A stretch of 64,000 nt of DNA from Brachyhypopomus gauderio (Eukaryota > Chordata > Actinopteri > Gymnotiformes > Hypopomidae). Positions 40,121-52,455 of the stretch are shown here, piece after piece. Location of the stretch: assembly GCF_052324685.1 (NCBI RefSeq), contig NC_135212.1:5763332-5827331 (forward strand), in the 5' to 3' direction. The notes under the pieces were generated by a model. It was not told the DNA's origin and searched no databases. It saw only the letters and a list, made by a program, of their open reading frames with translations. Every line of letters starts with the position of its first letter. Within the stretch, counting starts at the first letter, position 1. The position numbers were made by a program, and so were the translations under genes.

Positions 40121-42017
40121 GCAGCACTGAAAGGCAGTCGGCTTTTCCCAGGTTGTCACAGCAATGTCATTGCAGACATCCGTCTGCACCAACAGACGTA
40201 TGAGGTTATGAGAAACGCAGACGCAAAACAGTTGACGTCAAACAGATGTTCCACAGAACTGAAAAGGTTGTTGTGTGTTTTGGGTAACTCAAGTCCAACA
40301 GAATGTGTGTGAACATCCAATAGATGAGAGCAAAATACTTGCATTTACCATTAGACCATTAGACACATTTTATAACATTTATTGTCACCTGTTTGTTGGT
40401 TTTCACTGGAATATAGTGAGAGACACTATATTATAATACTATTGATTACAGTATGCTACTTTACCTTTCTAATAATGTTTATTCTCATGTTATTATACTA
40501 TTATTATGCATATATAAATATTTTCGTTCCAGGGACAGTGCTGGAGTCTACAGTTGATCCACAGGAGTTTGTCTTTGTTAAGGGGGCAGACTTTAAGAGA
40601 AGGTGGTGGTGAATATAAGTCACAGGCCACGGTGCCTGACACACAACGGGTGGTGTGTTCGTCTGCGCAGTCACGCCACTCTAGGACCATATTACACATC
40701 ACAGCGTATGTCAGGACCAACGGACTGGAGATACTGGTGCATCCATCTGGAATCTATGAAAGGCTCAACAACAATACGCGTTTCTCAGTTTTCTCAGCAC
40801 GTCGGTGACAAAAATCTATATGGCTAAATGAGGAAACCTTCTCCAAACTGTGGAGATAGCTTTTGGTGACACCGCTGTGGAATCAAGCCAGAGATGGCTT
40901 CACCACAGCAGGGCATATTTCCCCAAGGGTTTGATCAGTGTTGGTATAGTATACGATGGGGATGAAATCTTTGGCCTGCCTCACTGCAGACGCAGGACCC
41001 AGAAGCCCAGCCAAAGCCCCCCTTTGTCTCAAACTAATGATATAAAACGAGGAATGAGTCACATGCTTCTAATTCGTGTGCTCATAAATATAAGTTCGTC
41101 CGTTGGATGTTTCATTGTATTTTTCCTACACGTCTGTTTTTGTCATCAGCACTTATCCTTTTTAGCCTTGTGCAATTCCTTTGCATTACCAGTTTTGACA
41201 AGTGTTTGTCCAATTCATTCACTTGATATTTGTGTGTTTTGAAGACAAAGAGTGTTTATCCAAACATTTAACATGCTTTGGAGTGAAGTGTTTGCTTTTG
41301 CCAGACAGAAACACATTTGGAAAAACAGAGTTTTAAAAAACTTTTTTTTAAAGAACTCTTTTGAAGTGTTTATTTATCTTAGTTTTTTAAAACCGACAAT
41401 AAAACACTATTGCTTCATTATAAGACTGAAAAGGTGAAAAGAAACAACTGGACCTCAGCTTTAATGGTGTTTCATTGTGTTTGAGTTTGGTCAGCAATCA
41501 AGTAGAATAGTTGACCATGTTATAGATCTGTAGTTTGAAGCACGTCTCCGACTACGTGAGGAGATACTGAACATGTTTTGTTGTTCTAGCACTTTAGTTT
41601 CACCAAGGCAGAGGCCTTCTAATTCCCATTTTAACTTTTCACCTGTCTGTCTGACTTTAAGGGGGTGGCACCAATGGGCACAGCCTTCTAATGATTGGTT
41701 CTCGTTAATGTGATGTACTCTTCAGGGCTGGGGAGAGCAGGAGGAGGAGCTAAAACCCCGACTTGCCCCTCCCTACCAGATCCACAGCACAGTTTCATGA
41801 GGACATTTGATCATGCAAAATCTGTCTTCCAGCAAAATGACGACCCACAAAATGTGGTACTCTGTGGCTGAAGAGCACAGGTGGGTGTTGTGCTCAATCA
41901 GGTGCTGGGGTTGACGTCCTTTTTAGCAAAATTCAGCAAAGCAGCTGCTCCCTGAATGACAGAGAGTCCTCTATCATTATGACTCCCCCTCACATCTATC
42001 CTAGATGAACTAAAATC

Positions 42018-42042
42018 AGCGATGATGATGATGATGATGATG
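42018..42042. repeat. (GAT)n microsatellite
   Basis: About eight GAT units. Confidence 0.92.
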
Positions 42043-43808
42043 CATGCCCAGTGGCAGGAGCTTATAGACACTTCACATGCAAGCACCCTGTCTGATCCAT
42101 AGCACAACTCTAAGAGGACTGCATTATCCATAATGCACCACTGCTACCATCACTGTTGTGGGCCAAGGAGGAGATGGAAGCTTTGAGGAAGAGGACGGCT
42201 TGGTTTGTTGATTGATATAGAACATTCACGTGACTTCACGTGAGTTTGAACCGTGACACCAAACACTTTCTGTTGAGTTTGTACTTCCTTTTTCTCTCCA
42301 TTACGTTGCATGTACAACCGTTCTCAGTGTCTTTCTCTTCCCCTCTCCACGCTCTCTGGCCCCTTTTCACTACCTGTAATATTTAGACAAGGAGGACATT
42401 TTAGAGCTTACATTTACACCTGTCGTTTACGGCAGCAGCTTAATAGACCCTTTTTTTCCCGGGCATTATGTGAGCTCTCAGTAAGTGCACCAGGGAAGGC
42501 TGCTGTATGCTCGCTCGTTGAATGCTCCTATTCTGTTTATTTTTCTCTTTTTTTTCCCTGTCCTGGACTCCATTTACGCCGAGGCCACAACAGCGCCCAG
42601 CGCTAACACGTTAAAGGTGACATCACCCGAACCTGAAGCGCGCTCCACCCGGCCTGCACGCGCTGCCTGCACGCGCTCGACACCGACAGTCAACGCGGGC
42701 GTCGCGACGTGCGCGCTCCACCGTTCGGCGCTGTCAGCGCTGTCAGCGACTCCACCCGCCTACCTCATCCAGGTTTCACCGGGGCTCCGCCTCCAGCCGG
42801 TCAGCCCTTCACACGCGTCTCATCTGCACCCCTGTTCCTGTCATGTTTGTTCTAACGTAATATTTTTAGCCGTTGTATTTTTACCCTTGTTATAAATCTC
42901 TCCATCCCACCCACCCAGGACGCCCAGCCGCCCGCCAGCAGGTCCGGACGGGGCTTTGGAATTCCAATTACACGCTACTCCTTCCCATATTTGCGTTGAT
43001 TCGGCCCGGAGTCTAATAGGGAGGCTTATGCTGAAGTCTCAGGGTGTGTGTAGGCGTCCGAGTGGCAGCTCGGTGACACGATGGGGAGGTGTACAACGAG
43101 CTGGCAATTACAGCTTTAAAGATTCTTACTTTTACATTTTACATTTTACATTCGTCCCACAAAAGTAAAGGCAAAAAATATGTTCCTAGTCCTCAACCAG
43201 TGAGTCCCAGGGTAAGGAAACGCTGCAGCTTTTGAAACCTTCGTGCGTCTTTCCCCCCTACCTGACGGTCCAGTGATGGACAACGCGAAAAGACTTAAAC
43301 CCAAGTGCCTCTGTGCCAGTCTGGGAAGGTTCCACTATGCCAACTCGTATCAGGACTTAATGATGTTTTGATGGTCTGTCACGATGTGCCCTTGGCAACA
43401 TCTGCTGCTGGAGACTCTCGCTCCTCTGCCATCAGCTCCTGCACGCTCAGGTCTTCTGTACTCAGCTGTTTTACAGTCGGTTCCTCTGACATCACCTCTA
43501 CAGTCAGCTCCCCACATTCAGGTCCTCTAAGGCCTCAGGTTAGATCCTCTGTGGTACGCTATATAGATTCTGTGTGGTCAGCCTCTCTTCACTTCAATGC
43601 ATCAACACTCAGCTTCTCCGCACTCAACTCTTATATAGTCCACTCCTCTGTGGCCAAGTATTTCATGGCCAGTGCCTCTGTGGTTAACCCCTCCATGGTT
43701 AGATCCTCTGTGGTTAACCCCTCCATGGTTCGATCCTCTGTGGTTAACCCCTCCATGGTTAGATCCTCTATGGTTAACTCTTCTATGGTTAGATCCTTTA
43801 TGGTTATG

Positions 43809-43963
43809 CAGGGCCGGAGTGGGACACTTTTTCAGCCCGGGAGTTTTATGACCAAATCCGGCCCAAAATTATTTTTCCCTCCCAATCGGCCCAAACTAGA
43901 GATTAACATGAACCGGCCCATCGGGAATCCTCCCGAATCTCCCGATTAGCCACTCCGGCTTTG
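43809..43963 (-). mobile_element. 155-bp hAT MITE, copy 1
   Basis: It starts CAGGGCCGGAGTGG and ends CCACTCCGGCTTTG, giving hAT-type inverted termini. An exact 8-bp duplication tggttatg lies at 43801-43808 and 43964-43971, although the host array itself contains this word. It is the reverse orientation of the copy at 60019-60173. The strand is assigned only relative to that copy. Confidence 0.88.
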
Positions 43964-44295
43964 TGGTTATGGTTAGATCCTCTATGGTTAACTCTTCTAT
44001 GGTTAGATCCTTTATGGTTATGGTTAGATCCTCTGTGGTTAACTCTTCTATGGTTAGATCCTTTATGGTTATGGTTAGATTCTCTGTGGTTAACTCTTCT
44101 ATGGTTAGATCCTTTATGGTTATGGTTAGATTCTCTGTGGTTAACTCTTCTATGGTTAGATCCTTTATGGTTATGGTTAGATTCTCTGTGGTTAACTCTT
44201 CTATGGTTAGATCCTTTATGGTTAACTAGTCTATGGTTAGATCCTTTATGGTTAACTAGTCTATGGTTAGATCCTCTATGATTAGATCCTCTATG

Positions 44296-44638
44296 TGTCA
44301 CGCGCTCGAAGGAGGAGACACGACGAGTGACGTGCGGTGCACATGAAACTTTAATACCAAAAACACAGACGTGAGCTCCGTGTGGAGGATGAGCACAGGA
44401 CTGCTGACACTCACACAGACACGAAACTTTAGACTAAGACGAGCACAAGACACTGCGCGAACGCACATTAAATAGGTGAATAACACTGACCCGCGTGATC
44501 TCGAGACAAGGCACAGATGCGACTACGAACACGCTCACAAACAACCCACACCCACGGAAGTACATACATGGACACAACGGCACGCAGACAACGTAGCGGC
44601 ACGCCCACAGGGAAGGGTCCGGAGCTGTCACCGTAACA
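44296..44638 (-). mobile_element. 343-bp solo LTR, Gypsy-type
   Basis: It begins TGTCACGCGC and ends CACCGTAACA, with a 5-bp duplication ctatg at 44291-44295 and 44639-44643. Read on the - strand it runs TGTTACGGTGAC ... CGTGACA. A TATTAAA-type poly(A) signal (ggtattaaagtttcatg) lies about 70 bases before the 3' end, and a TATTTAA box lies in the middle. There is no internal region, so it arose by recombination between two LTRs. Confidence 0.85.
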
Positions 44639-45207
44639 CTATGGTTAACTCCTGTATGGTTAGATCCTTTATGGTTAGATCCTCTGTGGTTAGATGCTCT
44701 AGGTTAACTCCTAGATGCTTGATAGTTATCTCCTCTATTTTATAGTTATCTTCTCTATGGTTAGATCTTCTGTGGTTATCTCCTCTATGGTTAGATCCTT
44801 TATGGTTAACTAGTCTATAGTTAGATCCTCTATGGTTAGATCTTCTATGGTTAGATCCTCTATGGTTATCTCCTCTATGGTTAGATCTTCTATGGTTAGA
44901 TCCTCTATGGTTAGATCTTCTATGGTTAGACCTTCTCTACAGCTGTACAGCTGCTAACACTGCTGTGGCCAAAAATACAAATGCAGGACTCTGCTGCATC
45001 TCTGCGTGATGTTGGATGATCCTACCACGCCTACCTCAGAAGTGCCCAGAAGGTCTTCCTGCTACGTTAAAGGTCAGGAGATGTAAGCATCAGATCTTGA
45101 GTCATTTCTGCTCTACACTAGCTCATAAGTGTAATGATTGTGGTAGGGGGCCATACCGTAGCATTTATATCAGCACTCTTTCACGCATTTGAGAAAATAA
45201 TCATGTA

Positions 45208-45242
45208 AGAAATAAAACAAACAAACAAACAAACAAACAAAC
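45208..45242. repeat. (AAAC)n microsatellite
   Basis: About seven AAAC units after ataaaacaaac. Confidence 0.94.
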
Positions 45243-46547
45243 ACTCTCAATCTTCACGGAGCCCCCAGGGTCTCCTGAAGCTGGCAACTGCTGTTTAATC
45301 TGCAGGCAGCTCCTCTTTCGCAAAGCGCCTCAATAAAGTCTATCACCCTATTTGTGAGAGTAATACGGCCCGGTGAGATCCCGAATTACGTGTAAATGAC
45401 ACAGCAAATTGGAAAATTAGGAGGGGAGGGCAGGGTAATTTGCTAGCAAACAGGGTAAAACCAATTCATTAGGAGGCCAGGGGGAAGAACGCAGCCATGG
45501 CAACTGTTGTTCATGAAGGAGGGGAAAAAAAAAGACAAAAGTCAGGCCACTTTCATTTCTGAAATTCTTGCGAGATCAATTTCCAAAACGGCCCTACCTC
45601 CTTCAAGGACATGTGATATCATAATGCTGGTGATAATGAAAAAGGTGTCGTGAAAGAGAAAATTTGATCGTGGTGTAAAATGCTGATGCAACGTGTTGTT
45701 AAGTTTATGTTAGTTTTGCCTAATTAGTAGAAAGTTTTATCCCGTGGAATAACAATAGCGTTTTTGTTTAATTCTAGGGTTTTCTGATTCTCTGTACAGC
45801 GGTTGCACCTCAGCACACAGATAAGAGGCAGCATGTCTGCCTTATAACCCTGCTTTATCGCTATTGTAGCAGTTGTCTCCGAGCAGTGGTGCTCCGAGAC
45901 TGGGAGATGCTATCAGCCTGCCGAACCATGGGATGCACCTGCTTGATCTTGGTGTGCTCCACTCCGAACGCTCTGAACTCTCAGACCAACCTCCAATCAC
46001 TCGAAGGTGAAGTGAAACATTCCTCTGCACCGTTCGATGAGGCTCGAGCACACACACACACACACACGCGGTTCTGATCCGACCACTGCGCCCCCGACAC
46101 CAGGCTACACACACTACTGAGGTTCCCCTCGGCACCGAAGTGGGAGAAGTCAGTCAAGTCAGCTTGGTGGTGTGCCAGGTTTCATTCAAATGGTTCTGGC
46201 CAGGGTGGTCGTATAAGACCAAGCACTCGAGCTCTAGAGCAGGAGTGAGCAGTCCACCACGGGCCGCAGTGGTCCGCAGGTATTTAGCTCCTAAACAAAG
46301 TGCACCACCTCACTGGAGTAATGGACTTGACCCCTTAACAAAGAGGTAGGACTAATTAGATGCATTCATGTGGCTTGGGAGCGTAGCCACTCCCACGGAC
46401 CCAGCAGAGCGCCGGGGTCGGGCGGCATGCAGCATGCTGTAAAACTGATCTCAGATCAGCTGTCACGGGGGAAGTGCAGGAAGGAGATCCTCTCGAAACT
46501 GCTGAAGATCTGTTTGACCTTCATGCTTCACTGAGCTCTTGGGCCTG

Positions 46548-46551
<4 letters not shown>

Positions 46552-46641
<90 letters not shown>
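46552..46641. repeat. (CA)n microsatellite
   Basis: About forty-five perfect CA units, the longest pure dinucleotide run in the window. Confidence 0.98.
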
Positions 46642-46643
<2 letters not shown>

Positions 46644-47738
46644 TTATAACAACCCTATATTTACTCTGTTAATGTTAATATAATAGATAACATTTGTGTG
46701 GTCAATTTTTATTGCTCAATTTAAGGCCTTCTGGCTAGTAATGATACCTTTCCTACAGAGATAATTTTACCTTTTTGGACTGCCATATTTAAAACAACAG
46801 CTAGTGGGGCGGTACGTTGTAAATAAAAACCTTTTCTAAATGCCACCTCTGCGCCGATGGGCAAAGTATGGAGCGAATTCATCTGTTCTCCTGTGGTCAA
46901 GGCACGCGTGCTAATTTACATGCCAAATGCACATAATTTGCTGCTGTTTGCTGTGCTCACTTAGATAGCACTAATGGATACACAGCAACCATACCTCTGT
47001 GTTGTGGCTTCTGTCATACACACGCATACGCACACACACACACGCACCTTCTCTGTCTCTTTGCCAGGTGCATCTCTCTGCTCTGGTAGGAGAGGTGAGG
47101 GTGTGCGGATCGCAGACGCTTAGCCAGCGTGACTCTAAGACTCATGACCATCAAACAGGCCCCAAGGGCCTCGTCGGAGAAACGGCTCCTCTCACACCAT
47201 CTGTCAGCGCCTTTCTGGTCCCTTCTCTAACGAAACCTGTCTAAGCAGGAGCCTACCCAAGCACCCAGGCTGGCTGTGTGCCATATCCGCACTGACCTGC
47301 TAAGATCACTCCGAATTAATACATCATTTGGTAACCACTTCACCTAAATGTCAGTGATTTAACGAAACAGACAGGCAGTCCCAGCCCCCTCCCCCTCCCC
47401 CAACAGTGCCCTTTGACCTTGTCCATAACCGATCTGTTTCTGACCCCAGGGTTTCTGCAGGCTGCATGTCATTCAGGAGGCAAACCGCTCTTACAGTGAC
47501 CACATTCTCCGCTGACACCGCAGTCTGATTGTTCAGGGTGGTACAGTAATGCTCACTCATCGGGTATAGAAGTGTTGCAGGGTTTTATTTTTATTATTTA
47601 CTAAATGAATTTATTTTTAAATGCATCATTGACCTGTCAGATGGAAAACTGTTTCACCCCTGCCCCCAAAAACAACAGCCCTGTGATCTGAAACAGCCCA
47701 CTGATTAAAGGGTAGAGGATGGCTAACATGGATGAAGT

Positions 47739-49017
47739 TGTAGGTACCATGCCTCCACAGACAAAGGAAGGGGGGTGCTCCCCCTAGGTGCATGGCCCAC
47801 GTCAGGACGGATGTGGAACTACGTCATCAGACGGATCCCCTTTAAAAGGGGGGATCCCCCTTTGTTCGTTCTCTCTACCTGGCTGCATCAAAGTAGCTAC
47901 CTAGAGACGAAGAGCGCGCACACCTTTGGGAACAAAGCGGTATTGGTTCTGCACTCGAACCCTGTGCAGCACGCGATGCAAGAAGTAACTAGTTCGCTAC
48001 TTTTATTTCTTTTGCGGAGTTCGCTAAAACCAATCGCTTCAGCTAGCCGACGATTAAGAACGGTTTGAACATTCGCGCGACGGCCGGACCTCCGCGAGTT
48101 CATCTTAACGTCGACAGCGACCACTTCCCCGGGACACCACGCAACGGACCATCGAGGGACCGCCGATTGAACGGCCACCACAGCTTCCCCTGGACGGAGC
48201 AACGCAATCCAGCAGAACCTTCTTCACGAAAGCGCACGAAGGAGTTCTCCTCAAGAGGCTACCTGGCCTACTGCGCGGGCCGCGGACTGAACAACTCAAA
48301 GTAAGACTGTGCATCTGGGCAGACTTAGAACAATATCTTGTTTTACTCTTTCCTGTGTGTTTAGACTGATATTTTGTGAATGCTTGTTTGCAGTGGTGTT
48401 TTATAATCACGTTCATGTTAAACCGTACTCTGTTTAAGGCTTAAAGAGGTACTCTGTTCAAAGCTTACATAGGTATTCTGTTTAAACTTGTTCGGTTATT
48501 CACACTGATTCCTTTACGTCATAGTTAATACTTAACTCCTCGTATAACTGTTAAACGTGTGTCCCACTATACGCTCGTTGGGGCTGTACAGTGACCGACG
48601 ATACCGTGTCATATTTAGAGGAAATTTGCGTTGTGTTTGTGGCGGTAGTGAGAACTCGGTTTAAGTTTCGCGCCATCGAGTTTCTCTTTGTCTCAAAGAT
48701 CTCCTCCCCCATACGCACGTACACACGCACGCGCATCCGCGCGCACTCAAATACACGCACGCGCATCCGTGCGCACTAGAATACACATCCACACACACAC
48801 ACGCACACACACACACACCAGCCTACCCTCCTGTCCCCTTTGTTTGCTATGCTTTTATTATTATGCTTTGTGATCAATAAATGTTTTTATGTTTAAATAC
48901 TGTCGTTTGAGTCGTTGTTTCTCTGTTACAACTTGAAGCCAGAACTATTATTTGAACCGTAACCTTCAGATTTATAGTTTGTTAATCAAACAATTTGGGC
49001 TACGGGAGTTGACCACA
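47739..49017 (+). mobile_element. Probable LTR retroelement remnant (5' LTR and start of internal region)
   Basis: A TG start (TGTAGGTACC) is followed by a core-promoter-like segment at 47838-47862 (a TTTAAAA box inside ccctttaaaagggg), then a long transcribed-looking leader. A poly(A) signal caataaatg lies at about 48873. A candidate CA end, ttgaccaca, is at 49017 (an alternative end is gttaca at 48930). Five bases later comes TGGCGACC, like a tRNA primer-binding site. No gag or pol remains: the element stops within about 150 bp, next to a 43-bp array. Boundaries are tentative. Confidence 0.4.
48715..48818. repeat. CA/CG-rich simple repeat
   Basis: Two copies of cacgcgcatcc(g)cgcgcact are followed by a CA run. 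Confidence 0.85.
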
Positions 49018-49172
49018 ATTAGTGGCGACCTTAGTTAAATGAGTTTATATAAAATTTGGGTAAATTTAACACGGTCTGAACTCCCACCATTTCGTAGGTA
49101 ATTTTATGAGACTGATTACTAATTAAATTTGGCCAGCACCTACAAAGTGATGAAGATTGTCTAACACAACGT

Positions 49173-49482
49173 AGGCATGGAAATAGACTGTACATCTACA
49201 GCACTCCAAATAAACTATCATGGAAATAGACTGTACATCTACAGCGCTCCAAATAAACTATCATGGAAATAGACTGTACATCTACAGCACTCCAAATAAA
49301 CTATCATGGAAATAGACTGTACATCTACAGCACTCCAAATAAACTATCATGGAAATAGACTGTACATCTACAGCACTCCAAATAAACTATCATGGAAATA
49401 GACTGTACATCTACAGCACTCCAAATAAAGTATCATGGAAATAGACTGTACACCTGCTGCACTCCAAATAAAGTATCATGCC
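49173..49482. repeat. 43-bp minisatellite
   Basis: About seven copies. The unit begins catggaaatagactgtacat and continues ctacagcactccaaataaac plus tat. The copies are nearly identical; the last two differ (aaagtat, cacctgctgc). Each holds AATAAA on the + strand. Confidence 0.94.
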
Positions 49483-50117
49483 TAATAAAGAGAAATGGCG
49501 AATAAACAGTAATGCTTTATTAAACATATTTATACTTTATAAATAAATTACTCAATGATCACAATCAGAATTCTAATCTGATTATATAATTATGCAGAAT
49601 ATTATCGATATTATTAGTATTATTATTATCAAATCGTAGTTGCAGCGTGGAGTTCTGCTGGTGCTGTTTTCCTTTGTCCTTCAGGTCATTTCTGTCGAAT
49701 TCATTTCTGTTCATTGCGTCTCCATGTGTCAGATAAGTGGTGAATCAGGACCAGTGTTGTCCTCCGTCTACCCCTCATTCTCTCTTCCTCCCTTTCACTT
49801 TCCGCTAAACCTCATATGCCTCCATCACTCTGCACCGCGCGAGATCGCAAGAAGCAAAGCAATAAATGCCTTATTCATTCTTATCAGAGCCAAGCTACGT
49901 CTGCGCTCCGCTTTTACCACTGAGATCAGGCGAGATTTTCCAGAGTGGAGCAATCATTCCCCTTTATTGCGAATACATATCATGATGGTCCAAGCAAAAC
50001 TCCCTTTAAAATGAAACACTTGCAGACATCGACGATGAGGCCACATTTTGTAGGGTCTTGTGTGTGGCAAAGACAATAAGAAATGTGGCCATTCAAACAG
50101 CTGCAGGAGTCCGAGCT

Positions 50118-50270
50118 GGTGTGAGTCTGAGCAGGTGAGAGTCTGAGCTAGTGAGAGGCTGAGCAGGTAGGAGTTTGAGCAGGTGTGGAAGTTTGAGCAG
50201 GTGGGAGTTTGTGCAGGTGTGGTAGTTTGAGCAGGTGGGAGTTTGTGCAGGTGGGAGTCTGAGCAAGACA
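50118..50270. repeat. Imperfect ~19-bp minisatellite
   Basis: Repeats of gagcaggtgggagtttgtg with indels of one to two bases between copies, so frames are not kept. Confidence 0.85.
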
Positions 50271-52345
50271 CAGAATGGGCTGTGGTGATGAGGAAGAAAT
50301 AATAATACAGTTTACATGTATTTCAGTCAAACATTTTTTATTTGTTCTATTTTCAGACATGGAGGGGACCAGGTGTGAGATTTCTCAAAAACCTCTTTGG
50401 AAACAAGAAAGTCATTAAAATATTTCCGCCTGCTTGTTATTCCCTTATTAAACCTACTTTAACATAATTCCTCCTTTGAAGGGACTAAACAGATTGTAAT
50501 ATGTTTGCCTTGAGGACACTGGGATAGGAACAAACTAACTGCTGGCCTCATTCACAGGAGCAGTTAAAGGTGCTTCCTCACTTCCTGCTGACCATCTGAG
50601 GCTAAAGCTATCATTTCTATATCTTCTCAGTATTTCACATCTTAATACAACAGTGTGCACACTAATTCTATTTTAAGACGTCCGGTCTTTGGGTGACCTC
50701 TGTCCTTCGCATTGTTCTGGGTTTTATCTTTTTTATGTTTGCAGCTCTCCTGCAAAAATGACATCGTTCATCACAGCTCATTGTAGGAGAAAAGATTAAT
50801 GTCTGTAATGTTAACATCTTTTCGCCGACAGTTATTTGGAATTAGACCTCTGGAGTGTCTTTGTACATTTAGCTACTATTGTCTTTGAGAAGAAGACATG
50901 CGGACTGAGGGATGTTGCGTATACAACACTACAACATCTCCTTTAAATTTAATAACGCAAACGCGAGCGGAGCCGCGGCATTATAAATATTTAATTACTT
51001 GAGCGATGTGGAAAGATCGCTACCTTGACACACACCGTATGGGGAATGAGGTTTTGGCAAAACGAGGTGACGTGGGGTGACTTTGTTTTTTTTTTTTTCT
51101 GGCAAGAATGCCTTTCTCGCAGAAAGGTAAATAAATAAGGAGAAGGAGATCTATATGGCTGGAAGTGTGGTCGCTTTCTCACCTCAGCACGTGAGGTGTG
51201 ATGAATGGGGCCTCGGCCTTTGGCGCGCGCAACAGGCCGCGAGCAAATTAAGGATGGCGACACGTGGCGATGAAGGTCACGGCTCGCGCCGAATGAAGCG
51301 CTCGATCCGGTGCGAAACGGAAACGTTTCTGTTGGAACACAGGCCGAGGACGAGAATTCATGCATCGTGTTGTCGTGTGAATGTCACACTCATCTCAGAT
51401 TCCCTCTGCTACATATTCCAAACCCGCGCGCGAAAATCTATTAATGGAAAAACGAATGCTATTGTCACAAATATTAAACGTTCCCGAGTGAGGTTTTTTT
51501 TTTAAAGTAACCACTTTAGCTATTTTTCCTTTAGCAATATTTAGCCTGAAAATATCAAATCTGTTTTCAATTGAAAGTATATCGAGTGCACATTTTTCAT
51601 CCTTGCCCTCCTCCTAACAGGAATGACAAATGTGTGTCCTTCATGTGGATGTAATCAGATGGTAGGCGACTCTAATGTGGTTTTAGATGTGCCCTTGATC
51701 CAAAGGGTAGTGGGGTCCCGAGGGATCTGTTCTATCAGTGAGAGATTTATCAGCGTTAGGGGGTATTAGAAGGGTTATCATGTGACCTGTCCCAGGACTG
51801 AGAGACTTACGACAGATATCATCACACTGCCCTGTGGAGAATTGCCCACACCCACGATATTCTGAATTTTTTTGCAGGAATAATTTTCAAAGCCGTCTCC
51901 GGATCAGTGAGATTGTGAGCAAGACTGAATATTGTTGGTTGTAGCTGATGGCGTCCCATCGCTTCAGGCTACACCACCTCATTTGCTGCTTCATGCACAC
52001 AAAAGCACCAGATATTAAACCTCACAATGGACCTCCACTGTGTCAGGAGAAACCGACAGAATAATTTGCCTCCAACTCTCTTTGTCGCACCTGATTTACA
52101 CAGAGTGAACAAAATAATGGAAATGCCACGTTTTAAAAAAGGACTTTAATTTTGAAGTAACTAAACCACAATTTCGAAGGCAGCGAGACAGATGGGTCAC
52201 ATTACGTTCAGTGCCGATTAGCAGTACGTGTCAGCTGTAAAAGGAGTCTGACGCCATTGTGATATGTGTGTTTTCAAAGCAGCACGCAGCAACTAAAACT
52301 TACAAAGATCCAAAGAGACTCAGTTGCCGATGCCTCATCAGTCAT

Positions 52346-52455
<110 letters not shown>

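Larger units (their letters stand above)
43680..44936. repeat. Composite minisatellite built on tatggttagatcctc
   Basis: The basic unit is about 15 bp (ctctatggttagatc or ttctatggttaactc). Longer 57-bp units are visible at 43970-44220. The array is split by a hAT MITE (43809-43963) and a solo LTR (44296-44638), with array sequence continuing on both sides of each. Confidence 0.93.

Noticed and set aside
40493..41242. Possible coding exons around 40530-41010
   Set aside because: An acceptor-like site and short ORFs are present, but no protein family was recognised and frames do not join.
42485..42895. 136-residue Ala/Thr/Arg-rich ORF in a CpG-rich patch
   Set aside because: No recognisable domain, no splice sites in consistent phase, and no match to a family I know. 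It could be a CpG-rich regulatory patch.
43903..44301. Asn/His/Arg-rich and Trp/Leu-rich repeat ORFs on both strands
   Set aside because: They arise from the tatggttagatcctc array and cross the hAT MITE boundary.
47775..48304. Two adjacent ORFs of about 97 and 79 residues
   Set aside because: They lie inside the probable LTR leader, resemble no gag or host protein, and contain no known motif.
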